Shown piece by piece: positions 32,591 through 41,055 of a stretch of 64,000 bases of DNA (within the stretch, counting starts at the first letter, position 1; each line of letters begins with the position of its first letter). Location: the NCBI RefSeq assembly GCF_003062295.1, contig NZ_PYCN01000001.1, positions 268,001-332,000 on the forward strand, in the 5' to 3' direction. Below the pieces are notes generated by a model, which made no database searches, was not told where the DNA came from, and saw only the letters and a list, made by a program, of their open reading frames with translations. The translations under genes were made by a program, and so were the position numbers. The DNA is from Bradyrhizobium algeriense. Its GTDB lineage: Bacteria > Pseudomonadota > Alphaproteobacteria > Rhizobiales > Xanthobacteraceae.

Positions 32591-33915
32591 CCGCGATCGA
32601 CGACGGCCTCACCCCGATGCGTGACCGCGCGCGCTACGCGCGACCCGCCCGGCCGGCGCTGATCGGCGGCAGCGTGGTCGCGGCATTCGCGGCCGCGATG
32701 ACGATGTGGGGAACGCTCGCGCCAATTTCGGGCGCAGCCATCGCCAACGGTAACCTGCAGGTCGAAGGACGGCGGCAGAGCGTGCAGCATCCTTACGGCG
32801 GCGTCGTCCGCCAGCTCACCATCCGTGACGGCGCGCGCGTCGAAAAAGGCCAGCTGCTGATCCGGCTCGACGACAGCGACCCGCGCGCCAAGCTCGACGT
32901 TCTCGCAGCCGATCGCGACGCCGCGCTGGCCGCCCGCGCGCGGCTGATGGCCGAACGCGACAAAAACGATGCGCCGGATTTCGACGAAGGCCTCCGCGCG
33001 CGCGGCGAGCTGTCCGCCGTGCGCCAGGCGATGGCGAACGAGACGGCGATGATGGCGGCGCGGAAACACCAGTTCGCCGCCGAGACGGCGGTACTGCGTG
33101 GCAAGATCAAGGAACTGGAGTCGCAAATCACGGGGACGCGGGCGCAGCTTGCCGGCACCGAGAAGCAGCGGGAACTGCTGACGGACGAGATGAACGGCGC
33201 GCAGCATCTGTTCGCGCAAGGCTATACGCCGAAGACCCGCATCCTCGCCTTGCAGCGCGAAGACGCAAGACTGCAGGCGGATATCGGCGCGCAGCAGGCC
33301 AGCATCGCCGGCATGCAGCAGCAGATCGCGCAGAATGATCTGGAGATCGCCAGGGTCGAGCGCGCGCGCATGAGCGAGATCACCGACCAGTTACGCGCGA
33401 CCGAAAACAAGCTCGCCGAACTGACGCCCAAGATCGACGCCGCCACTGACGTGATGACCCGCACGCGGATTACGGCGCCTGCGACCGGCTCCGTGGTCGG
33501 CCTCGACGTCTTCACCGAGGGCGGCGTGATCCAGCCCGGTGCGCGGCTGATGGACATCGTGCCGACGGACAATCCGCTGATCGCCGCCGCGAAGCTGAAA
33601 CTGTCCGACATCAACGACGTCGCCGTCGGCCACCGCGCCGAAGTGCAGCTCACCGGCGTCAACTATATCGAGCGCCCCCGGCTATACGGCACCGTGCACA
33701 CGGTGTCCGCCGACCGCCTGACCGACGACAAGTCCGGACAGGGCTATTACGCCGTCGAGGTCGCGCTCGATCCGAACGACGTCAAGAAATCGCGCATCGA
33801 TCTGCAGGCCGGCATGCCGGCCGAGGTGATCGTGCCGACGCGTCCGCGCACTTTGTTCGAATATCTGCTCGGACCGCTGCGCGACGAAATCACCCGCGCA
33901 TTCCGCGAACGCTGA
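32587..33915 (+). CDS. type I secretion membrane fusion protein (HlyD/PrsE family)
   Basis: 442 residues: a cytoplasmic N-terminus, one transmembrane helix (about 28-48), a lipoyl/barrel-sandwich half motif (GGVVRQLTIRDGARVEKGQL), long coiled coils (about 110-290, Gln/Ala/Arg-rich), the second half motif (ITAPATGSVVGLDVFTEGGV) and a C-terminal beta-barrel. It bridges the ABC transporter and an outer-membrane channel. It overlaps the ABC gene by four bases and is followed 13 bases later by the 308-residue low-complexity protein gene. Confidence 0.9.
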   Translation: MTAIDDGLTPMRDRARYARPARPALIGGSVVAAFAAAMTMWGTLAPISGAAIANGNLQVEGRRQSVQHPYGGVVRQLTIRDGARVEKGQLLIRLDDSDPRAKLDVLAADRDAALAARARLMAERDKNDAPDFDEGLRARGELSAVRQAMANETAMMAARKHQFAAETAVLRGKIKELESQITGTRAQLAGTEKQRELLTDEMNGAQHLFAQGYTPKTRILALQREDARLQADIGAQQASIAGMQQQIAQNDLEIARVERARMSEITDQLRATENKLAELTPKIDAATDVMTRTRITAPATGSVVGLDVFTEGGVIQPGARLMDIVPTDNPLIAAAKLKLSDINDVAVGHRAEVQLTGVNYIERPRLYGTVHTVSADRLTDDKSGQGYYAVEVALDPNDVKKSRIDLQAGMPAEVIVPTRPRTLFEYLLGPLRDEITRAFRER

Positions 33916-33928
33916 CGAGGAGGTGGCC

Positions 33929-34855
33929 ATGGTCGAATCCGAAAAGAACGCCCGCCGCTCCGACGAAGCCGAGCGCAGCCGTCATATCTCGGCAACCGAG
34001 TCGGTTGCTTTCGCCACCATGCTGCTCGGCCTGCTCAACGACGCCGACACGGCGCTGCATCGCCTCGAGCACGAGGGGGAGGCACGCGCGGCGGAATCGG
34101 CTGCCGTGCATCCGCTTCCGGCAGAAATCATTCCAGCGACGCTGGCGCCGGCCGATCCGGGGCCGGGCCACGAGGAGCAGCATGCCGGCACGATCGACTC
34201 TCCGGCCGCCGATCTTTCACCGGCGGTCCACGCCGACGCGACGGCAGCGGTCCCGCCGCAGGATGCGGGCGCGACCCTCGACCACACGCCGGCAGGCGAA
34301 GTGCTCGCCACGAACGCTCTTGCATCGTCGCCTGCGCTATCGAGCTTCAGCGCCTCCATCGATCGCGCGCCATCGGCGGGCGAGAGCACCGCCTCGCATG
34401 GCGGCAGCATCGCCTCATCCACGCTCGATCTCGGCGCATCCGTTCACACGCTTGCCGACACCGTCACCGGCATCGTCGACACCGCACTCACAGCGGTGTC
34501 GAGCACGATATCGAGCCTGAACACCACGGTCGGGCAACTGACGTCGACAGTAACAGACACCGTCGGTCACTTGGTCGATGGTCTTACCGGCGCGGTGAGC
34601 GGCCTGCTCCATGACACACCCGCCACGGGCCTGCTTGCGCCGCTGGCGACGGACCTTTCCGGACTGACATCCAGCACGACGGATCTTTCCGGCGCCGCGC
34701 AGCACGACATACCGTTGCTCGACACCGCGGGCGCGATACCGACGTCGCTCCTGCACCCGATGCCGCTGCAGCTCGGCTTTCTCGGCCAGCCGACGATGGA
34801 CGGCCACGAGCCGCACGACGGCGCATTCTCGGCGCTGGGCGTGCATCATTTCTGA
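33929..34855 (+). CDS. 308-residue Ala/Ser/Thr-rich protein, candidate type I secretion substrate
   Basis: An N-terminal charged helix (ESEKNARRSDEAERSRHISA, then FATMLLGLLNDADTALHRL), a Pro/Ala-rich region, and a Thr/Val/Leu heptad-like region (TVTGIVDTALTAVSSTISSL, TVGQLTSTVTDTVGHLVDGL, TGAVSGLLHD). STLDLGA and VDGL-GL motifs match those of the 96-residue protein upstream of the transporter. No signal peptide, no cysteine. GAGGAGG is six bases before ATG 33929, better than the GTG at 33923. It is the third gene of the secretion operon. The N-terminal charged helix could instead make it an accessory or regulator of the system; export is inferred, not seen. Confidence 0.6.
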   Translation: MVESEKNARRSDEAERSRHISATESVAFATMLLGLLNDADTALHRLEHEGEARAAESAAVHPLPAEIIPATLAPADPGPGHEEQHAGTIDSPAADLSPAVHADATAAVPPQDAGATLDHTPAGEVLATNALASSPALSSFSASIDRAPSAGESTASHGGSIASSTLDLGASVHTLADTVTGIVDTALTAVSSTISSLNTTVGQLTSTVTDTVGHLVDGLTGAVSGLLHDTPATGLLAPLATDLSGLTSSTTDLSGAAQHDIPLLDTAGAIPTSLLHPMPLQLGFLGQPTMDGHEPHDGAFSALGVHHF

Positions 34856-34972
34856 AGAAGAAGTCGGCACTACACGCTGCTGGCAAGAGGGCTCGAGCTG
34901 GCGCGTCCGACGTGCCTCCGCCCACTGGGACGTGTTCAAGAAGCCTGCAGACTGGGTTGACTCCGCGAAACG

Positions 34973-35008
34973 CGTAAGTATAGACTTACGCGTAAGTGAT
35001 GACTTACG
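34973..35008. promoter_or_regulatory. two abutting 18-bp palindromes, likely ArsR operators
   Basis: CGTAAGT-N4-ACTTACG occurs twice with no gap: 34973-34990 (N4 is ATAG; arms extend to CGCGTAAGT / ACTTACGCG) and 34991-35008 (N4 is GATG). The second copy contains the ATG start codon of the ArsR-SRPBCC gene. The arrangement suggests autorepression by the gene's own product, with two dimers side by side. Confidence 0.7.
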
Positions 35009-35799
35009 CAACGAACGGCTGGACGGCGCTGGGTGATCGGACCCGGCGGACGATCTTTGAGCGGCTGATCGAGCACCCCAGCGCGGTCAGCGAGCTGGCC
35101 CGCGCGCTGCCCGTCAGCCGGCCGGCGGTCTCGCAGCATCTGAAGGTGCTCAAGGACGCCGGTCTGGTTGTCGACAGACGAGCCGGCAAGCAGCGCATCT
35201 ACGAGGTCGACCGCGATGGGCTGGCAGCGCTTCGGGCCGAACTCGACCGCTTCTGGACCAAGACGCTCGCGGCCTACAAGACGGCGGTCGAGCAACCAAG
35301 AGAGGGAGATCCGATGAGTATCCAGGCAGCAGAGACATCCGTGCGCACGTCGATCGTGGTCGAGGCTCCGATCGCGCGCGCATTCAAGGTCTTCACGGAG
35401 GACTTCGGCAGCTTCAAGCCCGCCGAGCACAACCTGCTCAAGGTAGAGATCGCCGAGACCGTGTTCGAGCCGAAGGTCGGCGGCTTTCTCTACGACCGCG
35501 GGGTTGACGGCAGCGTGTGCCGTTGGGCGCGGGTGCTGGCCTACGAGCCGCCTGGCCGGGTATTGCTGAGCTGGGACATCAGCCCGCGGTGGCAAATCGA
35601 GGACGACCCGCTGAAAACCAGCGAGTGGGAAGTACGGTTCATCGCCGAAACTCCGCAACGCACGCGGGTCGAGATCGAGCACCGCAATCTCGACCGCCAC
35701 GGCGAGGGCTGGCAAGGCGTCCGCGAGGGCGTGGCCGGCGATCGGGGTTGGCCGCTCTATCTGGAGCGCTACGCCAAGCTGTTTGCCAAGGAGAGCTGA
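34999..35799 (+). CDS. ArsR-family regulator fused to an SRPBCC (AHSA1) domain
   Basis: 266 residues. Residues 1-90 are an ArsR winged helix (LIEHPSAVSELARALPVSRP, then AVSQHLKVLKDAGLVVDRRA); residues 110-266 are an SRPBCC/AHSA1 hydrophobic-cavity domain (SIVVEAPIARAFKVFTEDFG, with GWPLYLERYAKLF at the end). In many bacteria these are two neighbouring genes; here they are one polypeptide joined by a linker at about 95-105, so ligand sensing may be intrinsic. No metal-binding Cys motif is seen. The start ATG 34999 lies within the second operator, allowing little or no 5' leader. No ribosome-binding site. Confidence 0.85.
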   Translation: MTYATNGWTALGDRTRRTIFERLIEHPSAVSELARALPVSRPAVSQHLKVLKDAGLVVDRRAGKQRIYEVDRDGLAALRAELDRFWTKTLAAYKTAVEQPREGDPMSIQAAETSVRTSIVVEAPIARAFKVFTEDFGSFKPAEHNLLKVEIAETVFEPKVGGFLYDRGVDGSVCRWARVLAYEPPGRVLLSWDISPRWQIEDDPLKTSEWEVRFIAETPQRTRVEIEHRNLDRHGEGWQGVREGVAGDRGWPLYLERYAKLFAKES

Positions 35800-36116
35800 C
35801 GGCTGCGTCAGTCCGGCTGGTCGAGGCGACGGCGTATCGCCTCGGCCACACACCGTCCTGATCGGGCGCGAGGGGTCCGCGATATTCACGCGTGGCGCGC
35901 CACGGCCGATGAAGATCGGCACCATGTTTCACCGTGCGCGCCACCAAGAATTCCTCGCTGCAGCCGAAGCCTACAGGTGCGGCTGCAATCGTAGACGGCC
36001 TCGCCGTGGCGTTCGTTTGCACGAGCGCGTCGGAGATCAGGCTTCGGCAGTAGACGTTGAAATAGCTAGCGTGGCGCAAGCGCCGCCATTGACCTCAGCC
36101 AAGAGGCCAGGCCTGC
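35800..36116. other. 317-base intergenic region, nothing recognised
   Basis: No credible gene or structured RNA seen between the ArsR-SRPBCC gene and a convergent small gene. Confidence 0.4.
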
Positions 36117-36251
36117 CTATCGCAGGACCTTGGCCACCCAAGCCCCACGCACTTCGCGCATAGGGCCGTCACTGACATTGGCAATCATCGCAGCGCCGAG
36201 CAGCAACACAGCGAAGCTTAGCCCAATCAGTTCGCCCCAATTCCAACTCAT
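36117..36251 (-). CDS. 44-residue single-span membrane protein
   Basis: MSWNWGELIGLSFAVLLLGA followed by AMIANVSDGPMREVRGAWVA. One transmembrane helix with an N-terminal aromatic belt, then a charged tail. The start is decided by GGGAGG seven bases before ATG 36251, one of the best sites in this part of the window. Function unknown; no family recognised. Confidence 0.55.
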   Translation of the reverse strand: MSWNWGELIGLSFAVLLLGAAMIANVSDGPMREVRGAWVAKVLR

Positions 36252-36657
36252 CGTATTCCTCCCTTGTTCGGTCCGTTTGATGCGCAAGCACGGACTTCGT
36301 GTTTGGACTACCGCCCCAGGTCGGGCGAAGGTGCCGCCCCACACAACGGCTCCGCGATTCAAGTTGGCATCTGCCGAATCGTTCCGATCGCTGCTGGTCG
36401 GTCTTGATCCGTTTGGTGAGGATGGCGGCGCCCGGCGCGATCGCCGGGACGTGCTGACATGGTCCAGCGTGTTCTGGCGTAGGGCGCGGCCCCGGCCGAT
36501 AAAGATCTCCACTACTGCTTCGCCGTGGCGCGATGATGCTGCAGCGCGCCACGCGCTCCAACCGGCAAATCTCGGACTGCAAGCGATTTTGCGCTACGCT
36601 TGCAAATAGTTTTCGGGCTGGCAACATCGAAAGGAGCGCAGGTTCACCGGTCCCGCC
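36252..36657. other. 406-base intergenic region, nothing recognised
   Basis: Divergent gap between the 44-residue gene and the methyltransferase-like gene. An AAAGGAG occurs near 36630 but no start codon is well spaced to it. No structured RNA seen. Confidence 0.35.
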
Positions 36658-37128
36658 ATGGCTAACCCGGCAGATACCGCTGACGTCATTGTCCGGCCGC
36701 CGATCGCGTGGGCGCTCGCGGTGCTGGCCGGGCTCGCGCTCAACTGGCTCATGCCCTGGCCGTTCTTGCCGGCCGTGATTTCTGCAGGCCGGTTCGGCGC
36801 GATCGTATTTGCCCTTGCGCTGGCACTGGTCGCGTGGGCGATCTTTACCATGACCCGGGCCGGCTCGAACGTACCCACCAATCTGCCGACCACGACCATC
36901 GTGGAGACGGGCCCCTACCGCTTCACGCGCAACCCCATCTATCTCGGCATGGTGCTGGGGCTCATCGGCCTGGCCATTGCCTTCAACAGCCTCTGGCTGC
37001 TGATGACGCTGGTGCCCTTCGCGCTTGTCATCCGCTACGGTGTGATCGCCCGCGAGGAAGCCTATCTCAAGCGCAAGTTCGGGGACGTCTATCGCCGCTA
37101 CCGCGCGCGGGTACGGCGCTGGGTGTAG
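36658..37128 (+). CDS. isoprenylcysteine carboxyl methyltransferase (ICMT)-like membrane protein
   Basis: 156 residues with about four membrane helices and the ICMT/PEMT catalytic core: NLPTTTIVETGPYRFTRNPI followed by YLGMVLGLIGLAI and the C-terminal REEAYLKRKFGDVYRRYRAR. These motifs bind S-adenosylmethionine. Bacterial members methylate phospholipid head groups or small thiols; the substrate here is unknown. No strong ribosome-binding site adjacent. A hairpin (CCGTTCC / GGAACGG, 37170-37191) lies downstream. Confidence 0.8.
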   Translation: MANPADTADVIVRPPIAWALAVLAGLALNWLMPWPFLPAVISAGRFGAIVFALALALVAWAIFTMTRAGSNVPTNLPTTTIVETGPYRFTRNPIYLGMVLGLIGLAIAFNSLWLLMTLVPFALVIRYGVIAREEAYLKRKFGDVYRRYRARVRRWV

Positions 37129-37266
37129 GGCTTGCCGGCCAAGTATGGGGCCGGGAGTTCCCTACCTCGCCGTTCCCGCTACGCGGAACGGCATGGGCGC
37201 GGGTCGCCGGAAGGCACATAATTGTGTGGTCCTTCGCGCATGATCAACATGACATGGAGGGTGGCC

Positions 37267-37552
37267 ATGAAATACGTGCTGCTGGGTAACCTGAGCCCGG
37301 AGTGGGCCAGCAAGCAATCGGAGCGGACCAGCAAGGCCAAGGCAAAACTCGACAAGCTGGGCATCAAGATCGAGTCGATCCACTACATGCAGGGCTACTA
37401 CGATTTCGTCGACATCGTCGATGCCCCGAATGAGGCGGCGATGCTCGCGTTCTCCGTCTGGTACGCGACCCAGGGCCTGGGACGGATCCAGAGGTATGCC
37501 GGCTTTCGACGCAAAGACCTTCGAGACCGCGATCAAGGACGCAGCGGCCTAA
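37267..37552 (+). pseudogene. GYD-domain protein gene with a C-terminal frameshift
   Basis: MKYVLLGNLSPEWASKQSER is the start of a GYD-domain protein (small conserved rhizobial family, about 95 residues), with GYYDFVDIVDAPNEAAMLAF matching its core. At 37494-37496 the expected ...GRIQ-x-MPAFD continuation is out of frame by one base: the plus-one frame from ATG 37496 reads MPAFDAKTFETAIKDAAA and stops at 37552. The original frame runs on with unrelated sequence. GGAGG precedes the start by seven bases. Either a recent one-base insertion or a sequencing error. Confidence 0.6.
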
Positions 37553-37714
37553 GCACCAGGTGGCTGCGACGCCCGGCTACACATTCGAAAGCGCCTTCAG
37601 CATCGCATTCAAGCGTGTCCTCGGGCGGCCCCAAGGCGATATTGGGATGCGACAACACGTGCCCGTTGATGCGCGATGTACATTCGTGGGCCGCGATGGC
37701 TAGGCAGGCCCGCC

Positions 37715-38266
37715 TCATGTCAAAGCGCGGACACCAGCGGCAACCTCGGCCAAGTCGTCGTTGAGCTGATGATTGCGGCCGAGGAGCCGATGCACGATCG
37801 CGCCGGGTACCGCTCTCTCATAAAGATCGATATGCGCAAACGGTGCAGTGTCGTCCTCGCTGCCGTGATAGAGATAGATCGGCGTCCTTGGAGGGAGTCG
37901 CGCTCCGAGGTGGGCCGTCGGCTCGATGTCTTCACTCGGCCAGCCGCCAGCGCCAACAAAAGGCGCTGCGATAAGAAATACGCCAGCAAGCTTCCGGTTC
38001 GGCGGCGCCTCCGCCAGGGCGTTGATCAGAATCGTTCCGCCAATCGAGTGGCCTATCAGTATAGCGCCATCGTCGAGGCCGGCGATCTCTTCCGCGAGCG
38101 CGGCCTTCCACATGGTATAGCTGGGATCCGCCTCGATCGGCATGCGCGGGTAGTGGACGTTGTAGTCGGGCCCAAGTTCTCGCCTCAAGCTGTCGACGAG
38201 TTTGTTGTCCCATTCATCATGGGCCCCTGCGCCTCCGCCTTGAATGAACAGGACTTGCTTGCTCAC
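37715..38266 (-). CDS. alpha/beta hydrolase (RBBP9/YdeN-like)
   Basis: 183 residues. The nucleophile elbow GHSIGG is intact (AILIGHSIGGTILINALAEA), with the Asp in HGSEDDTAPF and the His in GRNHQL forming the likely triad. The family includes small serine hydrolases of uncertain substrate. GTG 38266 with AAGGA about nine bases upstream gives the familiar start (M/V)SKQVLFIQGGGAGAHDEW; a longer reading frame runs into the tRNA gene and is not real. Transcribed in the same direction as the tRNA-Arg. Confidence 0.82.
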   Translation of the reverse strand: MSKQVLFIQGGGAGAHDEWDNKLVDSLRRELGPDYNVHYPRMPIEADPSYTMWKAALAEEIAGLDDGAILIGHSIGGTILINALAEAPPNRKLAGVFLIAAPFVGAGGWPSEDIEPTAHLGARLPPRTPIYLYHGSEDDTAPFAHIDLYERAVPGAIVHRLLGRNHQLNDDLAEVAAGVRALT

Positions 38267-38378
38267 GGGTCGAAGTCCTTGCTCGGCAGCATAATGCGCC
38301 GCCATTGGCATCGCAAAACCGAACTGCTGCGGACAGCGTAGAATCGGCGGCTGCTGGTGTTCGCAGTTTATACCGAAA

Positions 38379-38455
38379 TGGCGCGCCCGAAGAGATTCGA
38401 ACTCCTGACCCCCAGATTCGTAGTCTGGTGCTCTATCCAGCTGAGCTACGGGCGC
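38379..38455 (-). tRNA. tRNA-Arg (anticodon ACG)
   Basis: The reverse complement folds as a full cloverleaf: acceptor GCGCCCG / CGGGCGC, D-arm GCTC...GAGC, anticodon arm with loop carrying ACG, T-arm with GTTCGAATC, discriminator G and an encoded CCA (38379-38381). ACG-anticodon arginine tRNAs are normal for CGN codons. It lies 112 bases upstream of the alpha/beta hydrolase gene; no integrase or duplicated 3' end was seen beside it. Confidence 0.93.
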
Positions 38456-38765
38456 GTTTTCGCTTGGCATTTGGGCTTTAAAGAGCCCGGATGCGTCCGA
38501 ATAAGGTCCGGACGGTCGCGAAAGAGCGCTTTAGCTACCTGCTCCGGCCCCGCTTTGCAAGGTCCGCTTCGTGCGATTTGCCGGCCGAAACGGAGGCCGA
38601 CAATTTGACGTCATTTCCGGGTGCCCGGCGGAGCGTATCCGAAATTTACTTGCAATTATAAACAATTACCGGTCCATCGCACCGCGATGCCCCAGCCGGG
38701 ACATGCCGCCCGCCACGCGTGATTTGCAGCCGTCGCAAGCAAGAATCGTGGGCCCCGCCGGCGCC
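38456..38765. other. 310-base intergenic region, tRNA promoter side
   Basis: Should hold the tRNA-Arg promoter on the minus strand. There is an AT-rich stretch at 38640-38670 (ACTTGCAATTATAAACAATT). Nothing else recognised. Confidence 0.4.
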
Positions 38766-39551
38766 TCACCGCCCCTTGAACACCGGCTTGCGCTTCTCGC
38801 GGAACGCGGCGAGCGCCTCCTTCGTGTCCTCGGTTTCGGCCAGCGCCGCAGTCTGGCTCTGTTCGTAGCGATAGCCGTCGCGCAGCGGCAGTTCCTCGGT
38901 CAATCCGAACGAACGCTTGGCCGCAACAACCGCGAGCGGCACCTTCTCCGCGATCGTCCTGCCGATCGCCTGCGCCTCGGCAACGACACGCTCGCGCGGC
39001 ACGCAGACGGACGCGACGTTCATGCGGTAGAGCTCGGCGCCCGACATGCGCCTGGCCGTATAGATCATCAGGCGCGCATCCGACGGGCTGAACGAGCGCA
39101 GTACGTGACGGACGCCGCCTGCGAGCCCGTAGTCGACCTCGGTCATGGACATGTAGGCTTCCTCGGCGATGACGAGGATGTCGGAGACGAGGGCGAGCAC
39201 GCAACCGGCGCCGATCGCCGCGCCGTTGACGGCCGCGATGACCGGCTTCGGGCATTCCATCACGCAATCGAACGAGGCGCGCACCAGACGGTTGTGACGC
39301 GAATAGCCGCCCGGCTCCTGCAACAGCGCGGGGCGCTCCGACAGATCCGCACCCGCCGAGAAAATCTTGCCGTCGCCCGTCAGCACGATCGCGCGCACGT
39401 CGATCTCGGCGCCGAGCACGTCGAAAATCCGGATGATCTCTTCGCGAAACCTGCGATCCTGCGAGTTCACCGGCGGCGCTGTGATCGTCAGCGTCGCGAC
39501 GTGATCGGTGACGTCGATGCGGAAACGTTCGAGCGTTTCGAGACCTTTCAT
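38766..39551 (-). CDS. crotonase-family enoyl-CoA hydratase/isomerase-like protein
   Basis: 261 residues with the crotonase fold: oxyanion-hole segments FSAGADLSER and AAIGAGCVLALVSDI. In classical hydratases the second segment is GG-C-E-LA; here the Glu is Val, while the later Glu (SMTEVDYG) is kept. With only one of the two catalytic acids, isomerase, hydrolase or decarboxylase-like chemistry is as likely as hydration. Last gene of a five-gene minus-strand catabolic operon, overlapping the amidohydrolase by four bases. Confidence 0.82.
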   Translation of the reverse strand: MKGLETLERFRIDVTDHVATLTITAPPVNSQDRRFREEIIRIFDVLGAEIDVRAIVLTGDGKIFSAGADLSERPALLQEPGGYSRHNRLVRASFDCVMECPKPVIAAVNGAAIGAGCVLALVSDILVIAEEAYMSMTEVDYGLAGGVRHVLRSFSPSDARLMIYTARRMSGAELYRMNVASVCVPRERVVAEAQAIGRTIAEKVPLAVVAAKRSFGLTEELPLRDGYRYEQSQTAALAETEDTKEALAAFREKRKPVFKGR

Positions 39552-40438
39552 GGGATAGTCCTTTCGAAGCCGTAGAGGCAGGCGGGATTGTCGACGAGAA
39601 TGCGGGTGCGCTGCGCCGGATCGGGCACCCAGCGGCGCAGGAGATCGAGCATTTGACCGGCATCCGGCGCCGGGTTCATGCGCACATAGGGCCAGTCAGA
39701 CCCCCACACGACACGTTCCGGCGCGGCGGCGATCAGGGCGTCGTGGAAGACACGCACATCGTCATGCCCGGGTTGTTGCGACACACGGCAAACCGTCAGC
39801 TTGGCCCAGACGTCGCTGTCGGCGAGGCGCGCGCGAATGGATCTGAAGGCAGCGGCATTAGGCCCGTACAGCCGGTCAGGACACGCCATGTGGTCCAGCA
39901 CCAGCGGCACGTTCGACCGCAGCAAATGCGGTAGCCAGTCCGCGAGAACATCTGCCCTGGCCCATAGCTGGGCGTGAAGGCCAACTGCCCGCATGCGCGG
40001 CGCCAGCACCCCGATGGCATCGAAGCCGACGCTGCCGGGATAACGGCTGCCATCCGGTGCGCGCATTTCGACGAAGCGGAGCCCGACGATGCCCGCGGCG
40101 CGCCAGGCCGCGAGTGTGCCGGTGTCGACGCCGGGATATGCGACCGCAATGCCGCGGAGCGTGTCGGGCGCGTCCGCGATGGCGCTCAGCATGGCATCGG
40201 GATGGCTGCCATAGGGCGCCGGCTGAACCAGCACGCCACGCGTCAGGCGAAGTGTCCGGCGCAGGGCGGCCGCGACCTGCGGCGTCGCGTCGGGAAGCGC
40301 GTAGACCGGCCGCGCCGCCGGAGGGAAGCGATCGTGCGGGCCGAACACGTGAAAATGCGCATCGCACGCGCCGGGCGGCAGCGCCCAGCCCGGCACGCTG
40401 GCGTTCGGCGCCGGAACGGTCTCGAAGCCGGCCGCCAT
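39548..40438 (-). CDS. amidohydrolase family 2 protein (PDC lactonase/LigI-like)
   Basis: 296 residues. A TIM-barrel metal-dependent hydrolase with DAHFHVFGP at the N-terminus, VLDHMACP in the middle and WGSDWPYV near the end, as in 2-pyrone-4,6-dicarboxylate hydrolase and 4-sulfomuconolactone hydrolase. Likely opens a lactone ring, which fits a ring-cleavage or lactone pathway. The start is ATG 40438 (or the adjacent GTG 40441), overlapping the CMD stop. Substrate not proven. Confidence 0.8.
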   Translation of the reverse strand: MAAGFETVPAPNASVPGWALPPGACDAHFHVFGPHDRFPPAARPVYALPDATPQVAAALRRTLRLTRGVLVQPAPYGSHPDAMLSAIADAPDTLRGIAVAYPGVDTGTLAAWRAAGIVGLRFVEMRAPDGSRYPGSVGFDAIGVLAPRMRAVGLHAQLWARADVLADWLPHLLRSNVPLVLDHMACPDRLYGPNAAAFRSIRARLADSDVWAKLTVCRVSQQPGHDDVRVFHDALIAAAPERVVWGSDWPYVRMNPAPDAGQMLDLLRRWVPDPAQRTRILVDNPACLYGFERTIP

Positions 40439-41055
40439 CACGCCGCGCTCCCGTGGCGACCCGGCAGCAGGGTGACCAGGATCGTCTCGGGCGCCAGACC
40501 CGTCGCGCCCTCGGGTAACGGCAATTGGTGCGCATTCAACGTCTGCGCCACCATCGTGTAATAGCCGATCACGGCCGTCAACTCGACCACGCCGCGCGCG
40601 CCCCAGCGGCGCAATACGGCGTCATACGTGTCTGCCGGCACGCGCCCGGTCTGCTGCAATGCGCGCGCGAACTCGTAGACCTCGAACTCCGCCGCGTCGT
40701 CGAACGCCGGGCTTTCGAGGGCTGCGATGGTATCAACGATCTGCTGCTTCAGGCCCGCCGCTACCGCGGCGCGCGCATGCACCCACCACTCTACCTGCGC
40801 TGTCCAACGCCGTCCCGTCACGATGATCGCGAGTTCGTTGAGGCGTGCCGGCAAACAGGTGCGGTAGCGCAGAAACTCGCCGAGCGCCGACCATGCCGAC
40901 GCCAACTCGGGGCTGTGGATTGCCGCTCGCAACGGACCGATCATCTGCCCGCGCGGACCCGACACCACAGAATCGTGAAGCCGGCGCTGCTCGGCGTTCA
41001 TGTCTGCGACGTCGAGCAGTGGAATGCGCGGGCGCTGGTCCTCGACGCCGGTCAC
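40438..41055 (-). CDS. carboxymuconolactone decarboxylase (CMD)-family protein without CxxC
   Basis: 205 residues. The CMD/AhpD helical core is visible (LNELAIIVTGRRWTAQVEWW then VHARAAVAAGL, and VELTAVIGYYTMVAQTLNAH). The position of the redox CxxC of AhpD is occupied by TAQVEWW, so peroxidase or disulfide chemistry is unlikely; members with EWW-H are often found in catabolic operons, where they may act on lactones. The start is GTG 41055, overlapping the CoA-transferase stop as GTGA. Confidence 0.78.
   Translation of the reverse strand: MTGVEDQRPRIPLLDVADMNAEQRRLHDSVVSGPRGQMIGPLRAAIHSPELASAWSALGEFLRYRTCLPARLNELAIIVTGRRWTAQVEWWVHARAAVAAGLKQQIVDTIAALESPAFDDAAEFEVYEFARALQQTGRVPADTYDAVLRRWGARGVVELTAVIGYYTMVAQTLNAHQLPLPEGATGLAPETILVTLLPGRHGSAA

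Noticed and set aside
35888..36510. Weakly similar segments near 35895 and 36490 (GCGCG...CGGCCGAT-AAGATC)
   Set aside because: About 22 of 29 bases match over a GC-rich stretch; too weak to claim a repeat.
38379..38455. tRNA-Arg as an integration site for a genomic island
   Set aside because: No integrase and no second copy of the tRNA 3' end seen in the window.
38266..38470. N-terminal extension of the alpha/beta hydrolase frame (VAQLDRAPDYESGGQEFES)
   Set aside because: It is translation of the tRNA-Arg gene on the same strand; the real start is GTG 38266 with a ribosome-binding site.
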